Of a stretch of 33,227 bases of DNA, positions 14,290 through 20,473 are shown in pieces. The stretch is from a virus: IMG/VR virus record IMGVR_UViG_3300032753_001147, positions 1-33,227 of that record. The stretch is one strand, 5' to 3'. Below the pieces are notes generated by a model. The model was given only the letters and a program-made list of their open reading frames with translations, made no database searches and had not been told where the DNA came from. Each line of letters starts with the position of its first letter. The stretch's first letter is position 1. Position numbers and translations under genes: made by a program.

Positions 14290-14690
14290 TTTGATTCTTT
14301 TACAATTTGTTTATAACCGGCCCAACTTGGATGGATTTTATCTGGTTGCAATGATGTAATGGGCAATACTACATCTCCATGTTCTTGTGCTATTTTTTTA
14401 ACAATATCTTGTATGTTAGGTTTAATAGCTGGCAGTACCCAATAAACTCGATCAGCCTTTACGTTAGCACGAAGCATTTCTAATTCTGCTTCTGTGTTTA
14501 CATATTTGTGATCATTAGTACCGAGACTAATAATAACATGGCTAGCTTCTGGTTTAAGTTTATCTTGAATCATAAACTTTTTGTTCCACTGCCAGCTATT
14601 CCATCCGCCCTTAGCGTAAACTGCACACTCAGGGGCAAACATTGCTGTACCAACAGCAATGCTATCTCCCAGAATCATGCAATCTATCAT
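14286..14690 (-). CDS. Minimal SGNH/GDSL-type hydrolase
   Basis: 134 aa. Block I is MILGDSIAVG with nucleophile Ser10, block III is SLGTND (Asn59) and block V is DKIHPSWAGY with Asp117 and His120, so the Ser-Asp-His triad is complete. The block II glycine may be in KGGW (28-29). It is much shorter than usual SGNH esterases (about 200 aa). No signal peptide, so cytosolic or virion-associated. Such enzymes deacylate glycans or lipids; here the acyl substrate is unknown. The gene is coupled to its neighbours by 4-nt overlaps on both sides. Confidence 0.83.
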   Translation of the reverse strand: MIDCMILGDSIAVGTAMFAPECAVYAKGGWNSWQWNKKFMIQDKLKPEASHVIISLGTNDHKYVNTEAELEMLRANVKADRVYWVLPAIKPNIQDIVKKIAQEHGDVVLPITSLQPDKIHPSWAGYKQIVKESK

Positions 14691-14851
14691 TGACTAGGCC
14701 CTTCTAGTTCGGCAACACGAGTTTGCAACTGAGCAACTGCTTGCTCTAATTTTTCAATATGTGCCGCAACTTGTGTCATGAATTCGACTTGATTAGCGGC
14801 TGTTAATCTTAGCATATCTGGTACGCTAGGGGGTGTTAAATTTTCACTCAT
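14687..14851 (-). CDS. Small coiled-coil protein, 54 aa
   Basis: Starts MSENLTPPSVPDML and ends with a heptad-like helix of about 30 residues (VAAHIEKLEQAVAQLQ, TRVAELE). A longer in-frame start exists inside the phosphoesterase gene, but I prefer the ATG at 14851, which lies right at the end of the phosphoesterase (its stop is 14853-14855). The TGA overlaps the ATG of the SGNH-like gene. The short Pro-rich start plus coiled coil looks like a small virion or assembly-associated peptide; function unknown. Confidence 0.7.
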   Translation of the reverse strand: MSENLTPPSVPDMLRLTAANQVEFMTQVAAHIEKLEQAVAQLQTRVAELEGPSQ

Positions 14852-14852
14852 T

Positions 14853-15713
14853 TTAAATCTCCAATAAAATATTAGGGTTCCAGCCTGTGTCTTCGCTGTA
14901 ACCATCGTTTTCATAACCACGTGGGTTACAAACAATACGTGTCTCACCGATCCGATAATCAAACGGATAATGAGTGTGTCCATGTGTCCATAGCACAATC
15001 TGTGGGTGATCCAAAATAAACTCACTCAAGTCACTGTGATATCCACCGTTCATCAGTGTCTCGTGAGCATACTGTTCGTGTACACTTTGGAAACTAGGAC
15101 TGTGATGTCCTACCACAACACACTTCTTATCCTTGTTTTGATCTAGAACAATCTTGATATAGGCAAGAGTCTTGTCGTGACGAACGGCAACATCCAACGC
15201 ACTCATAGGAGCATAGCTTCTGTAGTCATTACGGATGATACGAAAGTCGTTCATCATACCTTCAATGGCATGCATAGTCAGAGGATCACGCTTGTTCATA
15301 TTGGTCCAAAGTGTTCCACCAACAAATACAACATCATCGATGATTTTAGTATCCTGTTCCAACATATAGATGTTGGGAAACTTGGCAACTTCGTCACGCA
15401 TATAATCGATGCCAGCATAGAACTTACCATTGTAGAATTCGTGATTGCCCATGATGTAGATCACATGCGGAAACTGAAAACTACAACGCTTCAAAAAGTC
15501 ACGGAATCTTTGAGCACGTTCTTGTCTACGACCCAAGCCGGTACCATTGGCAATAGCCCGTTGATCACTAGTATTAACGAGCTCAGGATGGTCGTGGAGA
15601 TCCTGGGCGATCATAATATCACCTCCTAGGATCAGTACATCGTAGTCCTGATCATTTTGAATGTTGATGTCACTGAACTCTAAATGGAGGTCACTGACTA
15701 GTTTGATTCTCAT
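14853..15713 (-). CDS. Calcineurin-like metallophosphoesterase
   Basis: 286 aa. Motifs in order: SDLH (Asp8, His10), GGD (Asp32), MGNHEFY (Asn90, His91), VGHHSPS (His203) and THGHTH (His246, His248). This is the full dinuclear-metal site of the calcineurin superfamily. Such phage enzymes hydrolyse phosphomonoesters or diesters, cyclic nucleotides or nucleic-acid ends; specificity cannot be read here. No signal peptide. One base separates it from the gene upstream and it is part of the long minus-strand operon. Confidence 0.92.
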   Translation of the reverse strand: MRIKLVSDLHLEFSDINIQNDQDYDVLILGGDIMIAQDLHDHPELVNTSDQRAIANGTGLGRRQERAQRFRDFLKRCSFQFPHVIYIMGNHEFYNGKFYAGIDYMRDEVAKFPNIYMLEQDTKIIDDVVFVGGTLWTNMNKRDPLTMHAIEGMMNDFRIIRNDYRSYAPMSALDVAVRHDKTLAYIKIVLDQNKDKKCVVVGHHSPSFQSVHEQYAHETLMNGGYHSDLSEFILDHPQIVLWTHGHTHYPFDYRIGETRIVCNPRGYENDGYSEDTGWNPNILLEI

Positions 15714-16313
15714 TTAATCCTCTTCGGTTATCTCTTCCCCAAATTCATATTCAGGGTGTTCTTTCTTAAACTTATCTACATCTTCTTTAGTATACTCGCC
15801 TTTCTCCACTTTGTCAATGAATTCTTTGAGCATTTTGTTCATCCAATCATTAAACGTCATATTTTCTGCATGAGCTTGTTTAAAAGCAAACATTAGCAAA
15901 TCATCTGGCAAGTCTAATGGAATACTTACATCAGTTGAGTATTTTTCACCTGCTTTAATAGCTAGACATTTTGAAATAAAATCATCGTCAACTTCCAAGT
16001 CAACATAGTCAACATCGTCCCACGCTTCATTTAGGCTAACACCATAAGCTTCTGCCAATTTAGCATATTTCTTCTGCTTGTCTTTGGCAATCATACGATA
16101 GGCACGATTGTTAGTGTAATCGCATACACTTACTTCATAGACCTTTTGAGTTTTGGTGCTGAATGCAATTGAAAAACTATAGCCACCCTTACCATGAACT
16201 CCATTCCAACTGTCTAAGCTATAAGCATTAGGACCATAGCAAGCCCATCCATACTCACCACCTTCGGTGATTTTATAGTCTACTAACTCCATCCATTCTT
16301 TCATAGTAATCAT
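15714..16313 (-). CDS. Phage hypothetical with ribbon-helix-helix-like segment, 199 aa
   Basis: The N-terminal about 100 residues form a Gly/Tyr/Trp-rich globular region (EYGWACYGPNAYSLDSWNG near 19-37, GKGGYSFSIAF). The segment about 126-166 (TDVSIPLDLPDDLLMFAF, then AHAENMTFNDWMNKMLKEFI) looks like a beta strand and two helices of the CopG/Arc ribbon-helix-helix fold. The C-terminus is acidic. It could be a small DNA-binding regulator, but the RHH call is by pattern only. It ends 1 nt before the phosphoesterase and overlaps the upstream gene by 4 nt. Confidence 0.65.
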   Translation of the reverse strand: MITMKEWMELVDYKITEGGEYGWACYGPNAYSLDSWNGVHGKGGYSFSIAFSTKTQKVYEVSVCDYTNNRAYRMIAKDKQKKYAKLAEAYGVSLNEAWDDVDYVDLEVDDDFISKCLAIKAGEKYSTDVSIPLDLPDDLLMFAFKQAHAENMTFNDWMNKMLKEFIDKVEKGEYTKEDVDKFKKEHPEYEFGEEITEED

Positions 16314-16906
16314 TGTTCGAATCCTTCTTTGAGTAATTTACGTTCGTCACGTTCTTGCCTGTGTGTTTCACACAATGTTGTAATCCAACCATCACCGCCA
16401 CGGTCACCGGGAGCACCACACTCTTCACAAGTAACTCCTGACATTGATTCTGCCATACTTACAAGTCCACGAATGTAGTCATCGCCGCCTTGATAGTAAA
16501 AACGTAGTGTACCAAACTTTTCTTTAACTTGATCTAATGTTACTTGGGGAATTTCTTCTGGAACTGGTTGTAATGGAGTGGTCATGTATTCTTCAGCACG
16601 TTTTTTAATAAAGTCTGCATTGAATCCCTTATCTCCATATTCAGCCGCCATTAAGTCTGCAAACAATTCTGCATTACCTGATTGACCTGCTTCTCTAAGT
16701 TTATTGAATTTGATTACAGCTTCACGCTGACGATTACGCCAATCAATGTGATGTTGTATATTACCCATAAGCTGATTCAAAATATTAAACCAACCATCGC
16801 CACAATCAAAGCCCCAACACATGCAAGTTTCCTGCATGGGCTTGTCTCGGTTAACCATCATCTTAGGATACTTCTCACACAGCAATTCATCTAGTTCTTT
16901 TTTCAT
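16310..16906 (-). CDS. Phage hypothetical protein with C-terminal Cys cluster, 198 aa
   Basis: It carries a signature often seen in large-phage hypotheticals: VKEKFGTLRFYY, GGDDYIRGLVSMAESM, then TCEECGAPGDRG with a later Cys-x2-His near 179-182 (LCETH), consistent with one zinc site. The N-terminal half has CMCWGFDCGDGW (Cys28, Cys30, Cys35). No catalytic motif recognised. It is coupled to both neighbours by ATGA overlaps. Confidence 0.72.
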   Translation of the reverse strand: MKKELDELLCEKYPKMMVNRDKPMQETCMCWGFDCGDGWFNILNQLMGNIQHHIDWRNRQREAVIKFNKLREAGQSGNAELFADLMAAEYGDKGFNADFIKKRAEEYMTTPLQPVPEEIPQVTLDQVKEKFGTLRFYYQGGDDYIRGLVSMAESMSGVTCEECGAPGDRGGDGWITTLCETHRQERDERKLLKEGFEQ

Positions 16907-17157
16907 TTTATCTCATCCGATGTTTCTGGAAAGTGGCTAATAATTAAATCCAGTGCGGCAATGGTACGCATGTTAATGCCCACGTCTTCATCGTGCATCC
17001 AATAGCCATCTGGGTTCGAATCTGTCTTTGGATTCTTCTTCCACTGCTTTAATTCTTTCTTAAGATACGCACGATAGTCTTTTAGATTAAGACTAGTAAT
17101 GCGATCAGCTGTTTCGCCATCAATCCATTGATAGGGTTTGTGTTTTGCTTTACTCAT
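16903..17157 (-). CDS. Small basic hypothetical protein, 84 aa
   Basis: Starts MSKAKHKPYQWIDG. The ORF could extend 20 codons upstream, but that would run over the 25-aa membrane peptide gene, and the ATG at 17157 overlaps that gene's TGA (ATGA). The protein has a Lys-rich helix (YRAYLKKELKQWKKNPK near 28-44) and a C-terminal helix. It is of a recurring phage hypothetical type with no known function. Confidence 0.68.
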   Translation of the reverse strand: MSKAKHKPYQWIDGETADRITSLNLKDYRAYLKKELKQWKKNPKTDSNPDGYWMHDEDVGINMRTIAALDLIISHFPETSDEIK

Positions 17158-17231
17158 AATATAAAATTCCAAGTTATGTAAAATAAAATACTCCAAGTAA
17201 CTACTACCCAGAACCAATCTTTATTGTCCAT
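17154..17231 (-). CDS. 25-aa membrane micropeptide
   Basis: The frame from the ATG at 17231 encodes MDNKDWFWVVVTWSILFYIT plus WNFIL, a single hydrophobic helix of about 19 residues after a charged start. Its stop TGA overlaps the next gene's ATG exactly as most genes in this operon do, and its start is 2 nt beyond the previous stop. This is the main support; a purely structural spacer cannot be excluded. The Shine-Dalgarno (AAGAAG) is about 10 nt upstream. Confidence 0.45.
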   Translation of the reverse strand: MDNKDWFWVVVTWSILFYITWNFIL

Positions 17232-17232
17232 T

Positions 17233-17406
17233 CTAATATACTTCTTTTGTAATAGTATATTCAGTAGCCGGCCATTTAGCTTTGAATTCATCAGTTTTAA
17301 CGTATTCGTTATAGTCCTTGGCATTAAAAAACACTTTAGTAAACTCTGTTTTAAAAGACCCTTTTTTGTTTATTGTTAAGTAAACCGATTTTGCTGTACC
17401 TGCCAT
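17233..17406 (-). CDS. 57-aa small soluble protein
   Basis: Starts MAGTAKSVYLTINKKG and ends TEYTITKEVY. It has a Lys/Thr-rich beta-strand pattern with an internal DYNEYVKTDEFKAKW helix, and no Cys or membrane segment. The ATG sits at the stop of the 226-aa gene (TAATG, 1-nt overlap) and its TAG is 1 nt before the ATG of the 25-aa peptide, so it fills the gap exactly. Function unknown. Confidence 0.62.
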   Translation of the reverse strand: MAGTAKSVYLTINKKGSFKTEFTKVFFNAKDYNEYVKTDEFKAKWPATEYTITKEVY

Positions 17407-18086
17407 TATTGCACCGCTTTCACATAGTTAAGTCTGGTTTCATCATTTTGATGTTTCCAGTGTTTGCTGTTATCTTTTACCTTGGCTTTTACAACAACGC
17501 AAGGACCACGTTTAAGTTCTACTTGGCTCATCCAACTAGCCATCTTATTGTTTATTATAGCACAAATATTCCAACCTTCAAAGTTTTTTGACTTGATGAC
17601 TTCAAGTATCTCACAGTCCAAGTCCGCTAACCGATCACCGGGATTGCCTAGAAAACCTTCGTCGACTACTCTGGAAGCCTTTTTAACTTCGTTATGAACA
17701 TAATCTTTTAGTTGCACACTAGGCAAACAGGCTACATACCCAAGTTGGTTTTCTCTAACTGTATCACTGTTAAGGATAGAATTTACTGTAGTTAAAAAAT
17801 CATTTTCATTTTCAATAGCGGCAAACATCAAACGCTTATAATACCTTTGAATTTCTTCTGCACAAGCAATATCTTCGGGCTCGATCTTAAGTGCTTTAGT
17901 ATCAGGAATAACCATTTTGTCATCCAGCGTCAGCATCATTAAAATTTTGTTTGGATACTTGATGTACATAAGAACACCATCGTTAGCATATACACCTTCT
18001 TGTTCTTTAAGGTATGCTCCGTTGACTCGCTGGGCCGCGCAGGCCAATTCTAACACTTTCTGTGTAGGAAACTCTTTTGGTTGCAT
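17406..18086 (-). CDS. Hypothetical protein, 226 aa
   Basis: Unrecognised. The N-terminal 90 residues look like a mixed alpha/beta domain (GVLMYIKYPNKILMMLTLDDK). The C-terminal part contains CEILEVIKSKNFEGWNICAI, a Met/Trp segment, then a basic strand-rich stretch VVVKAKVKDNSKHWKHQNDE resembling an OB-fold edge; a nucleic-acid-binding role is possible but not demonstrable. It is first in the long operon running to 13870 and has a near-consensus sigma70 promoter upstream. Confidence 0.7.
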   Translation of the reverse strand: MQPKEFPTQKVLELACAAQRVNGAYLKEQEGVYANDGVLMYIKYPNKILMMLTLDDKMVIPDTKALKIEPEDIACAEEIQRYYKRLMFAAIENENDFLTTVNSILNSDTVRENQLGYVACLPSVQLKDYVHNEVKKASRVVDEGFLGNPGDRLADLDCEILEVIKSKNFEGWNICAIINNKMASWMSQVELKRGPCVVVKAKVKDNSKHWKHQNDETRLNYVKAVQ

Positions 18087-18116
18087 GATACTCGCTCACT
18101 GAGTTAATATACAAGT

Positions 18117-18145
18117 ATTTTACATGAAAATGTATCTGCTGTCAA
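18117..18145 (-). promoter_or_regulatory. sigma70 promoter for the 18.1-13.9 kb operon
   Basis: Minus strand: -35 TTGACA (18140-18145), 17-nt spacer, -10 TAAAAT (18117-18122). Start near 18110, about 24 nt before the ATG at 18086. It overlaps the end of the zinc-peptidase-like gene. Confidence 0.68.
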
Positions 18146-18782
18146 TCGTTCCTAAATGCAAATATATCTTTTTGGCTAACTTTTTGGTAATGTCGTTTAA
18201 TCCAAAATGTTCTATGTATGCTCTCAAAACTGGGCTAGAGTAAACTGATCCAGTGCGCATTTTGGACATTATTTTTATTCTGCTCAAATTCCGTCTTGCA
18301 CGGTGTACGTCCATAACTCGTAGTAATTCAACGGCAATACTAAAAGCATACGCATCCAATTCATCACTATCGGACAAGTATTCGTCGTAGGGGCTAGTTG
18401 CTTGAGCACCATACATCGTGTGATCTCTACGCATACTTTGATACTGGTGTCTAAATTCATGAATTGTAGCATCATAAATTTCGGTAAGAAACAATGATAC
18501 TTGCCTATCTCCAAATTCTTCAGTGCCATCTAAATTATGATGCACGATAACTTCAATAGCTGTTTCCATATTGGAATCGTTTTCGGAATCGTAATATGCC
18601 ATGACATACCACTTGTCAGGATCTAGATCTTTTTCGCGCTTGGTTTTGATTGCAATATCAAAGTTATCTTCTTTGAATATTTTGCGTGTTTTGGTTATTA
18701 ATTTTTTGAAGGTAATTTGTTCAGGACTTTGTTCTCGAACACGTTTGCAAACATCGTATATACGTTCAAGAATTATGTTCAT
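18120..18782 (-). CDS. Zinc metallopeptidase-like protein (HExxH), 220 aa
   Basis: The motif HEFRH (108-112) lies in the helix IYDATIHEFRHQYQSM, followed by SDSDELDAYAFSIAVELL with Glu141 as a plausible third zinc ligand. The same arrangement occurs in the protein at 8648-9373 (HEIVH then RDEMGAHAF), so the two are likely distant paralogues or at least the same family. No signal peptide. It is immediately downstream (1 nt) of the IF-1 gene. Peptidase activity is inferred from the motif; DNA-protein-crosslink repair (SprT-like) or processing of a phage protein are alternatives. Confidence 0.68.
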   Translation of the reverse strand: MNIILERIYDVCKRVREQSPEQITFKKLITKTRKIFKEDNFDIAIKTKREKDLDPDKWYVMAYYDSENDSNMETAIEVIVHHNLDGTEEFGDRQVSLFLTEIYDATIHEFRHQYQSMRRDHTMYGAQATSPYDEYLSDSDELDAYAFSIAVELLRVMDVHRARRNLSRIKIMSKMRTGSVYSSPVLRAYIEHFGLNDITKKLAKKIYLHLGTIDSRYIFM

Positions 18783-18783
18783 A

Positions 18784-19002
18784 TTACAACCTATAAGTTA
18801 CTCTACCTTTGGTTAAGTCATAAGGGCTAACTTCTAACCTAACATTATCACCTAAAATAATTCTAATCTTATTTTGCTTTAATTTCCCACCCAAATAACA
18901 CAACAGTGGATTCGGTACATTTTCTACTAGTACTCGAAACATATTACCTGGTAATACTTCTTCAACTTTGCCTGTTAATTCTATAATATCGTCTTTAGCC
19001 AT
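18784..19002 (-). CDS. infA: Translation initiation factor IF-1
   Basis: 72 aa, exactly the bacterial IF-1 length, a single S1-type OB fold. Starts MAKDDIIELTGKVEEVLPGN, then MFRVLVEN, GGKLKQNKIRII, GDNVRLEVSPYDLTKGRV; these align along the whole length with cellular IF-1 (for E. coli: MAKEDNIEM, MFRVELEN, GKMRKNYIRIL, GDKVTVELTPYDLSKGRI). IF-1 binds the 30S A site with IF-2 and IF-3 during initiation. A phage copy could bias initiation towards phage (possibly leaderless) mRNA or replace the host factor. The middle (NVPNPLLCYLGGKLKQ) differs from host proteins, with Cys and Tyr near the conserved HISGK position. It overlaps the AbrB-like gene by 8 nt. Confidence 0.9.
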   Translation of the reverse strand: MAKDDIIELTGKVEEVLPGNMFRVLVENVPNPLLCYLGGKLKQNKIRIILGDNVRLEVSPYDLTKGRVTYRL

Positions 19003-19189
19003 TACTTACTTTTTCTAGGCACCAAGTGCCATCCTTGTTGTCGATCCAATTCAATGTGTCCCCTTCCTTCCATCCAGCTTTCTCTAAGAAATCTTCCGGA
19101 AACGGCAATATTAACTCGCCTGTTTCGGGGTCTTCTTCTAAGGTTATAGTCCATTGGGTCATAACATTATTTACACTTTTATTCGCCAT
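18995..19189 (-). CDS. AbrB/SpoVT-like small protein, 64 aa
   Basis: Core pattern ITLEEDPETGELILPFPEDF followed by LEKAGWKEGDTLNW matches the swapped-hairpin AbrB/MazE fold (strand, P-x-x-F/L-L, helix, W-K-x-G-D). Such domains are antitoxins or DNA-binding transition regulators. No partner toxin is seen; the neighbours are IF-1 and a 135-aa phage protein. It overlaps both neighbours (8 and 11 nt), arguing for co-translation. It is more likely a stand-alone regulator or adaptor than part of a toxin-antitoxin pair. Confidence 0.65.
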   Translation of the reverse strand: MANKSVNNVMTQWTITLEEDPETGELILPFPEDFLEKAGWKEGDTLNWIDNKDGTWCLEKVSNG

Positions 19190-19586
19190 CTTCCCAAGGA
19201 ACTGGAAACCAGCCCAAACGGTTAAAGTCTCGCTCTACTTCTTCGGTAATTGTACCTTCTGGAACATACTTCATTTTGGTCATATACTCTTCGCCTTCTT
19301 CCAAATCATAAGTAGCAACACCGCCCATACCTGAACAATACCAATCCATGTAGTCTCCACCCTTACCTTGCCAATCGGCAACTAACCCGCCAGCACTTCG
19401 CCAGCTACAACTCCAAAGATCCTTTTTGGCATCTTGTCTTAGTGCAGGAAAAGTTTCTCTAGGGCACCAGCGCATATTGCAAAAAGCCGCATAGACATTT
19501 TGAGCATAGTCATCACGAATTCGTATCTTGTTTAGGATCTCGGAATCCTTCCAAATGTCTTCTTCCAAATCTCTCATTTGTGCCAA
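19179..19586 (-). CDS. Cys/Trp-rich phage hypothetical protein, 135 aa
   Basis: MAQMRDLEEDIWKDSEILNK onwards. It has conserved-looking aromatic/Cys motifs (AAFCNMRWCPRE near 33-44; LWSCSWRSAGGLVADWQ near 57-73; YMDWYCSGMGG near 79-89) and an acidic C-terminus ending PWEDGE. It belongs to a recurring phage group of unknown function. Three Cys-containing loops could bind metal. Overlaps: 13 nt with the exported protein upstream and 11 nt with the AbrB-like gene. The second ATG at 19577 is an alternative start. Confidence 0.7.
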   Translation of the reverse strand: MAQMRDLEEDIWKDSEILNKIRIRDDYAQNVYAAFCNMRWCPRETFPALRQDAKKDLWSCSWRSAGGLVADWQGKGGDYMDWYCSGMGGVATYDLEEGEEYMTKMKYVPEGTITEEVERDFNRLGWFPVPWEDGE

Positions 19587-19906
19587 TTACCTTGTAAACA
19601 ATGACGAATTTCGTGTCCAATAGTATGAAAGTTAGCAGTCTTAGGAGTAATAACGATACAGCTATCAGGACCAACTAATTTCTTATCCCAAAAACTACAC
19701 GCATCTACACTATAACCAAATCCGCCGCCACCTCGAGCTCGACTTTCTTTATCGCACTCAGCCGTGACATTATCAACTTGTTTAAATGTAATAGTAGTTT
19801 GATTAGTCATATTATGGGTCATATCAAATTGCTGATGAGGATCTTCAAAATATGCGAATGCATTAACGGAAGTTACTGCTAAAACCACTGCAAGTGCCTT
19901 TTTCAT
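19574..19906 (-). CDS. Exported HExxH zinc-binding protein, 110 aa
   Basis: Sec signal MKKALAVVLAVTSVNAFA with cleavage expected after Ala18, then a small periplasmic domain with Cys51, Cys70, Cys83 and Cys103. A zinc-peptidase motif GHEIRH (HEIRH 98-102) sits near the very C-terminus, followed by a distal His109 (HExxHx6H). Few residues follow the motif, so it may be a truncated or minimal metalloprotein. It is the first protein gene after the tRNA-like gene, in the same transcription unit. A role in processing the periplasm or envelope is possible but not shown. Confidence 0.66.
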   Translation of the reverse strand: MKKALAVVLAVTSVNAFAYFEDPHQQFDMTHNMTNQTTITFKQVDNVTAECDKESRARGGGGFGYSVDACSFWDKKLVGPDSCIVITPKTANFHTIGHEIRHCLQGNWHK

Positions 19907-19933
19907 TTGTTGCCTTTCTGTGCCTGTTAAATT

Positions 19934-20044
19934 TGGTGTGGGCGGTAGGATTCGAACCTACAAAGGCAGTCTAGGACCAAGCCCTGTACCCTCCGTTCGC
20001 CGAAGCTACTAGGAGGAGGTATACCATGTTCCACTCACGTCCAC
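19934..20044 (-). tRNA. tRNA-like RNA gene with encoded CCA (anticodon not assignable)
   Basis: On the minus strand the 3' end has a perfect T-arm (GTAGG TTCGAAT CCTAC), 7-nt acceptor strand CGCCCAC, discriminator A and an encoded CCA at 19936-19934. A 5' acceptor partner GTGGACG at 20044-20038 pairs at 6/7 positions. The 111-nt length exceeds a normal tRNA (74-93). The middle holds CCTCC/GGAGG and AGGGC/GCCTT stems plus a GC-TTCG-GC tetraloop rather than an obvious D-arm and 7-nt anticodon loop. It may be a tRNA with an insertion or unusual variable arm, a degenerate tRNA, or a tRNA-like RNA. Its own promoter puts +1 at the 5' acceptor. Confidence 0.5.
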
Positions 20045-20050
20045 ATTTAT

Positions 20051-20079
20051 ATTATATAACCATTTTGGATTAAAGTCAA
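20051..20079 (-). promoter_or_regulatory. Strong sigma70 promoter for the tRNA-like gene and downstream operon
   Basis: Minus strand: -35 TTGACT (20074-20079), 17-nt spacer, -10 TATAAT (20051-20056). The predicted start falls at about 20044, the first base of the 5' acceptor strand of the tRNA-like gene. Transcription can continue into the exported protein, AbrB-like and IF-1 genes. Confidence 0.78.
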
Positions 20080-20081
20080 TA

Positions 20082-20106
20082 AAAAAGGCCCTAACAGAGC
20101 CTTTTT
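20082..20106 (-). terminator. Rho-independent terminator
   Basis: The minus strand reads AAAAAGGC, loop of 9 nt, GCCTTTTTT: an 8-bp stem including A/T pairs (20082-20089 with 20099-20106) with a U-tract. It lies 30 nt after the 96-aa gene ending at 20138 and separates it from the tRNA promoter. It is symmetrical enough to work in both directions. Confidence 0.75.
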
Positions 20107-20137
20107 ATTTTTATTTTGGTTAAACTGACTTTTTTGA

Positions 20138-20428
20138 TTAAGATAATGTTTCTGTCCAAGTTGATTTTATGTTGTTTGCAATATTGTACTTAACTATTTC
20201 AATATGTTCCGGTTTGGCACTTAAGGCCGCCTTCCAATTTGCATAATCTGTAGGAGTGCTCCATACAACTGTATAAAGAGGTTTTGCAAAGGTTTGACTA
20301 ACGAATCCTGGTTGTGTAGCTGTCCATGCACGTATTGATTCTACTATTGCTTTATTTGCAGGACTTTGGGCGGCAAACCCCCTAACTCCGTCAGGTCTTG
20401 TAAGTGTATGTGTAACCGTAACTGGCAT
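20138..20428 (-). CDS. Small phage protein, possible ferredoxin-like/ABM-type barrel, 96 aa
   Basis: MPVTVTHTLTRPDG... to WTETLS. The segment PGFVSQTF, LYTVVWSTPTDYANWKAALSA has the strand-helix look of antibiotic-biosynthesis-monooxygenase-type dimeric alpha/beta barrels, but this is a weak resemblance. No Cys, signal or membrane segment. Good GGGAG site 7 nt before the ATG. It is monocistronic, ending at a terminator, which suggests a highly made product, perhaps a small structural protein. Confidence 0.6.
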   Translation of the reverse strand: MPVTVTHTLTRPDGVRGFAAQSPANKAIVESIRAWTATQPGFVSQTFAKPLYTVVWSTPTDYANWKAALSAKPEHIEIVKYNIANNIKSTWTETLS

Positions 20429-20473
20429 AGTTTTCTCCCGATAATATTAAATTTAGGTAGGTCATGACTCCTA

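Noticed and set aside
14852-15025. N-terminal extension of the 54-aa coiled-coil protein
   Set aside because: The extension is the antisense-free alternate frame inside the phosphoesterase gene; the internal ATG at 14851 gives the compact junction typical of this operon.
15177-15629. 150-aa plus-strand frame opposite the metallophosphoesterase
   Set aside because: It lies antisense to a gene with a complete set of catalytic motifs and has no ribosome site or recognisable domain.
18995-19189. Toxin-antitoxin pair around the AbrB-like protein
   Set aside because: Neighbours are IF-1 and a Cys/Trp-rich phage protein; neither shows PIN, MazF or RelE features, so no toxin partner is supported.
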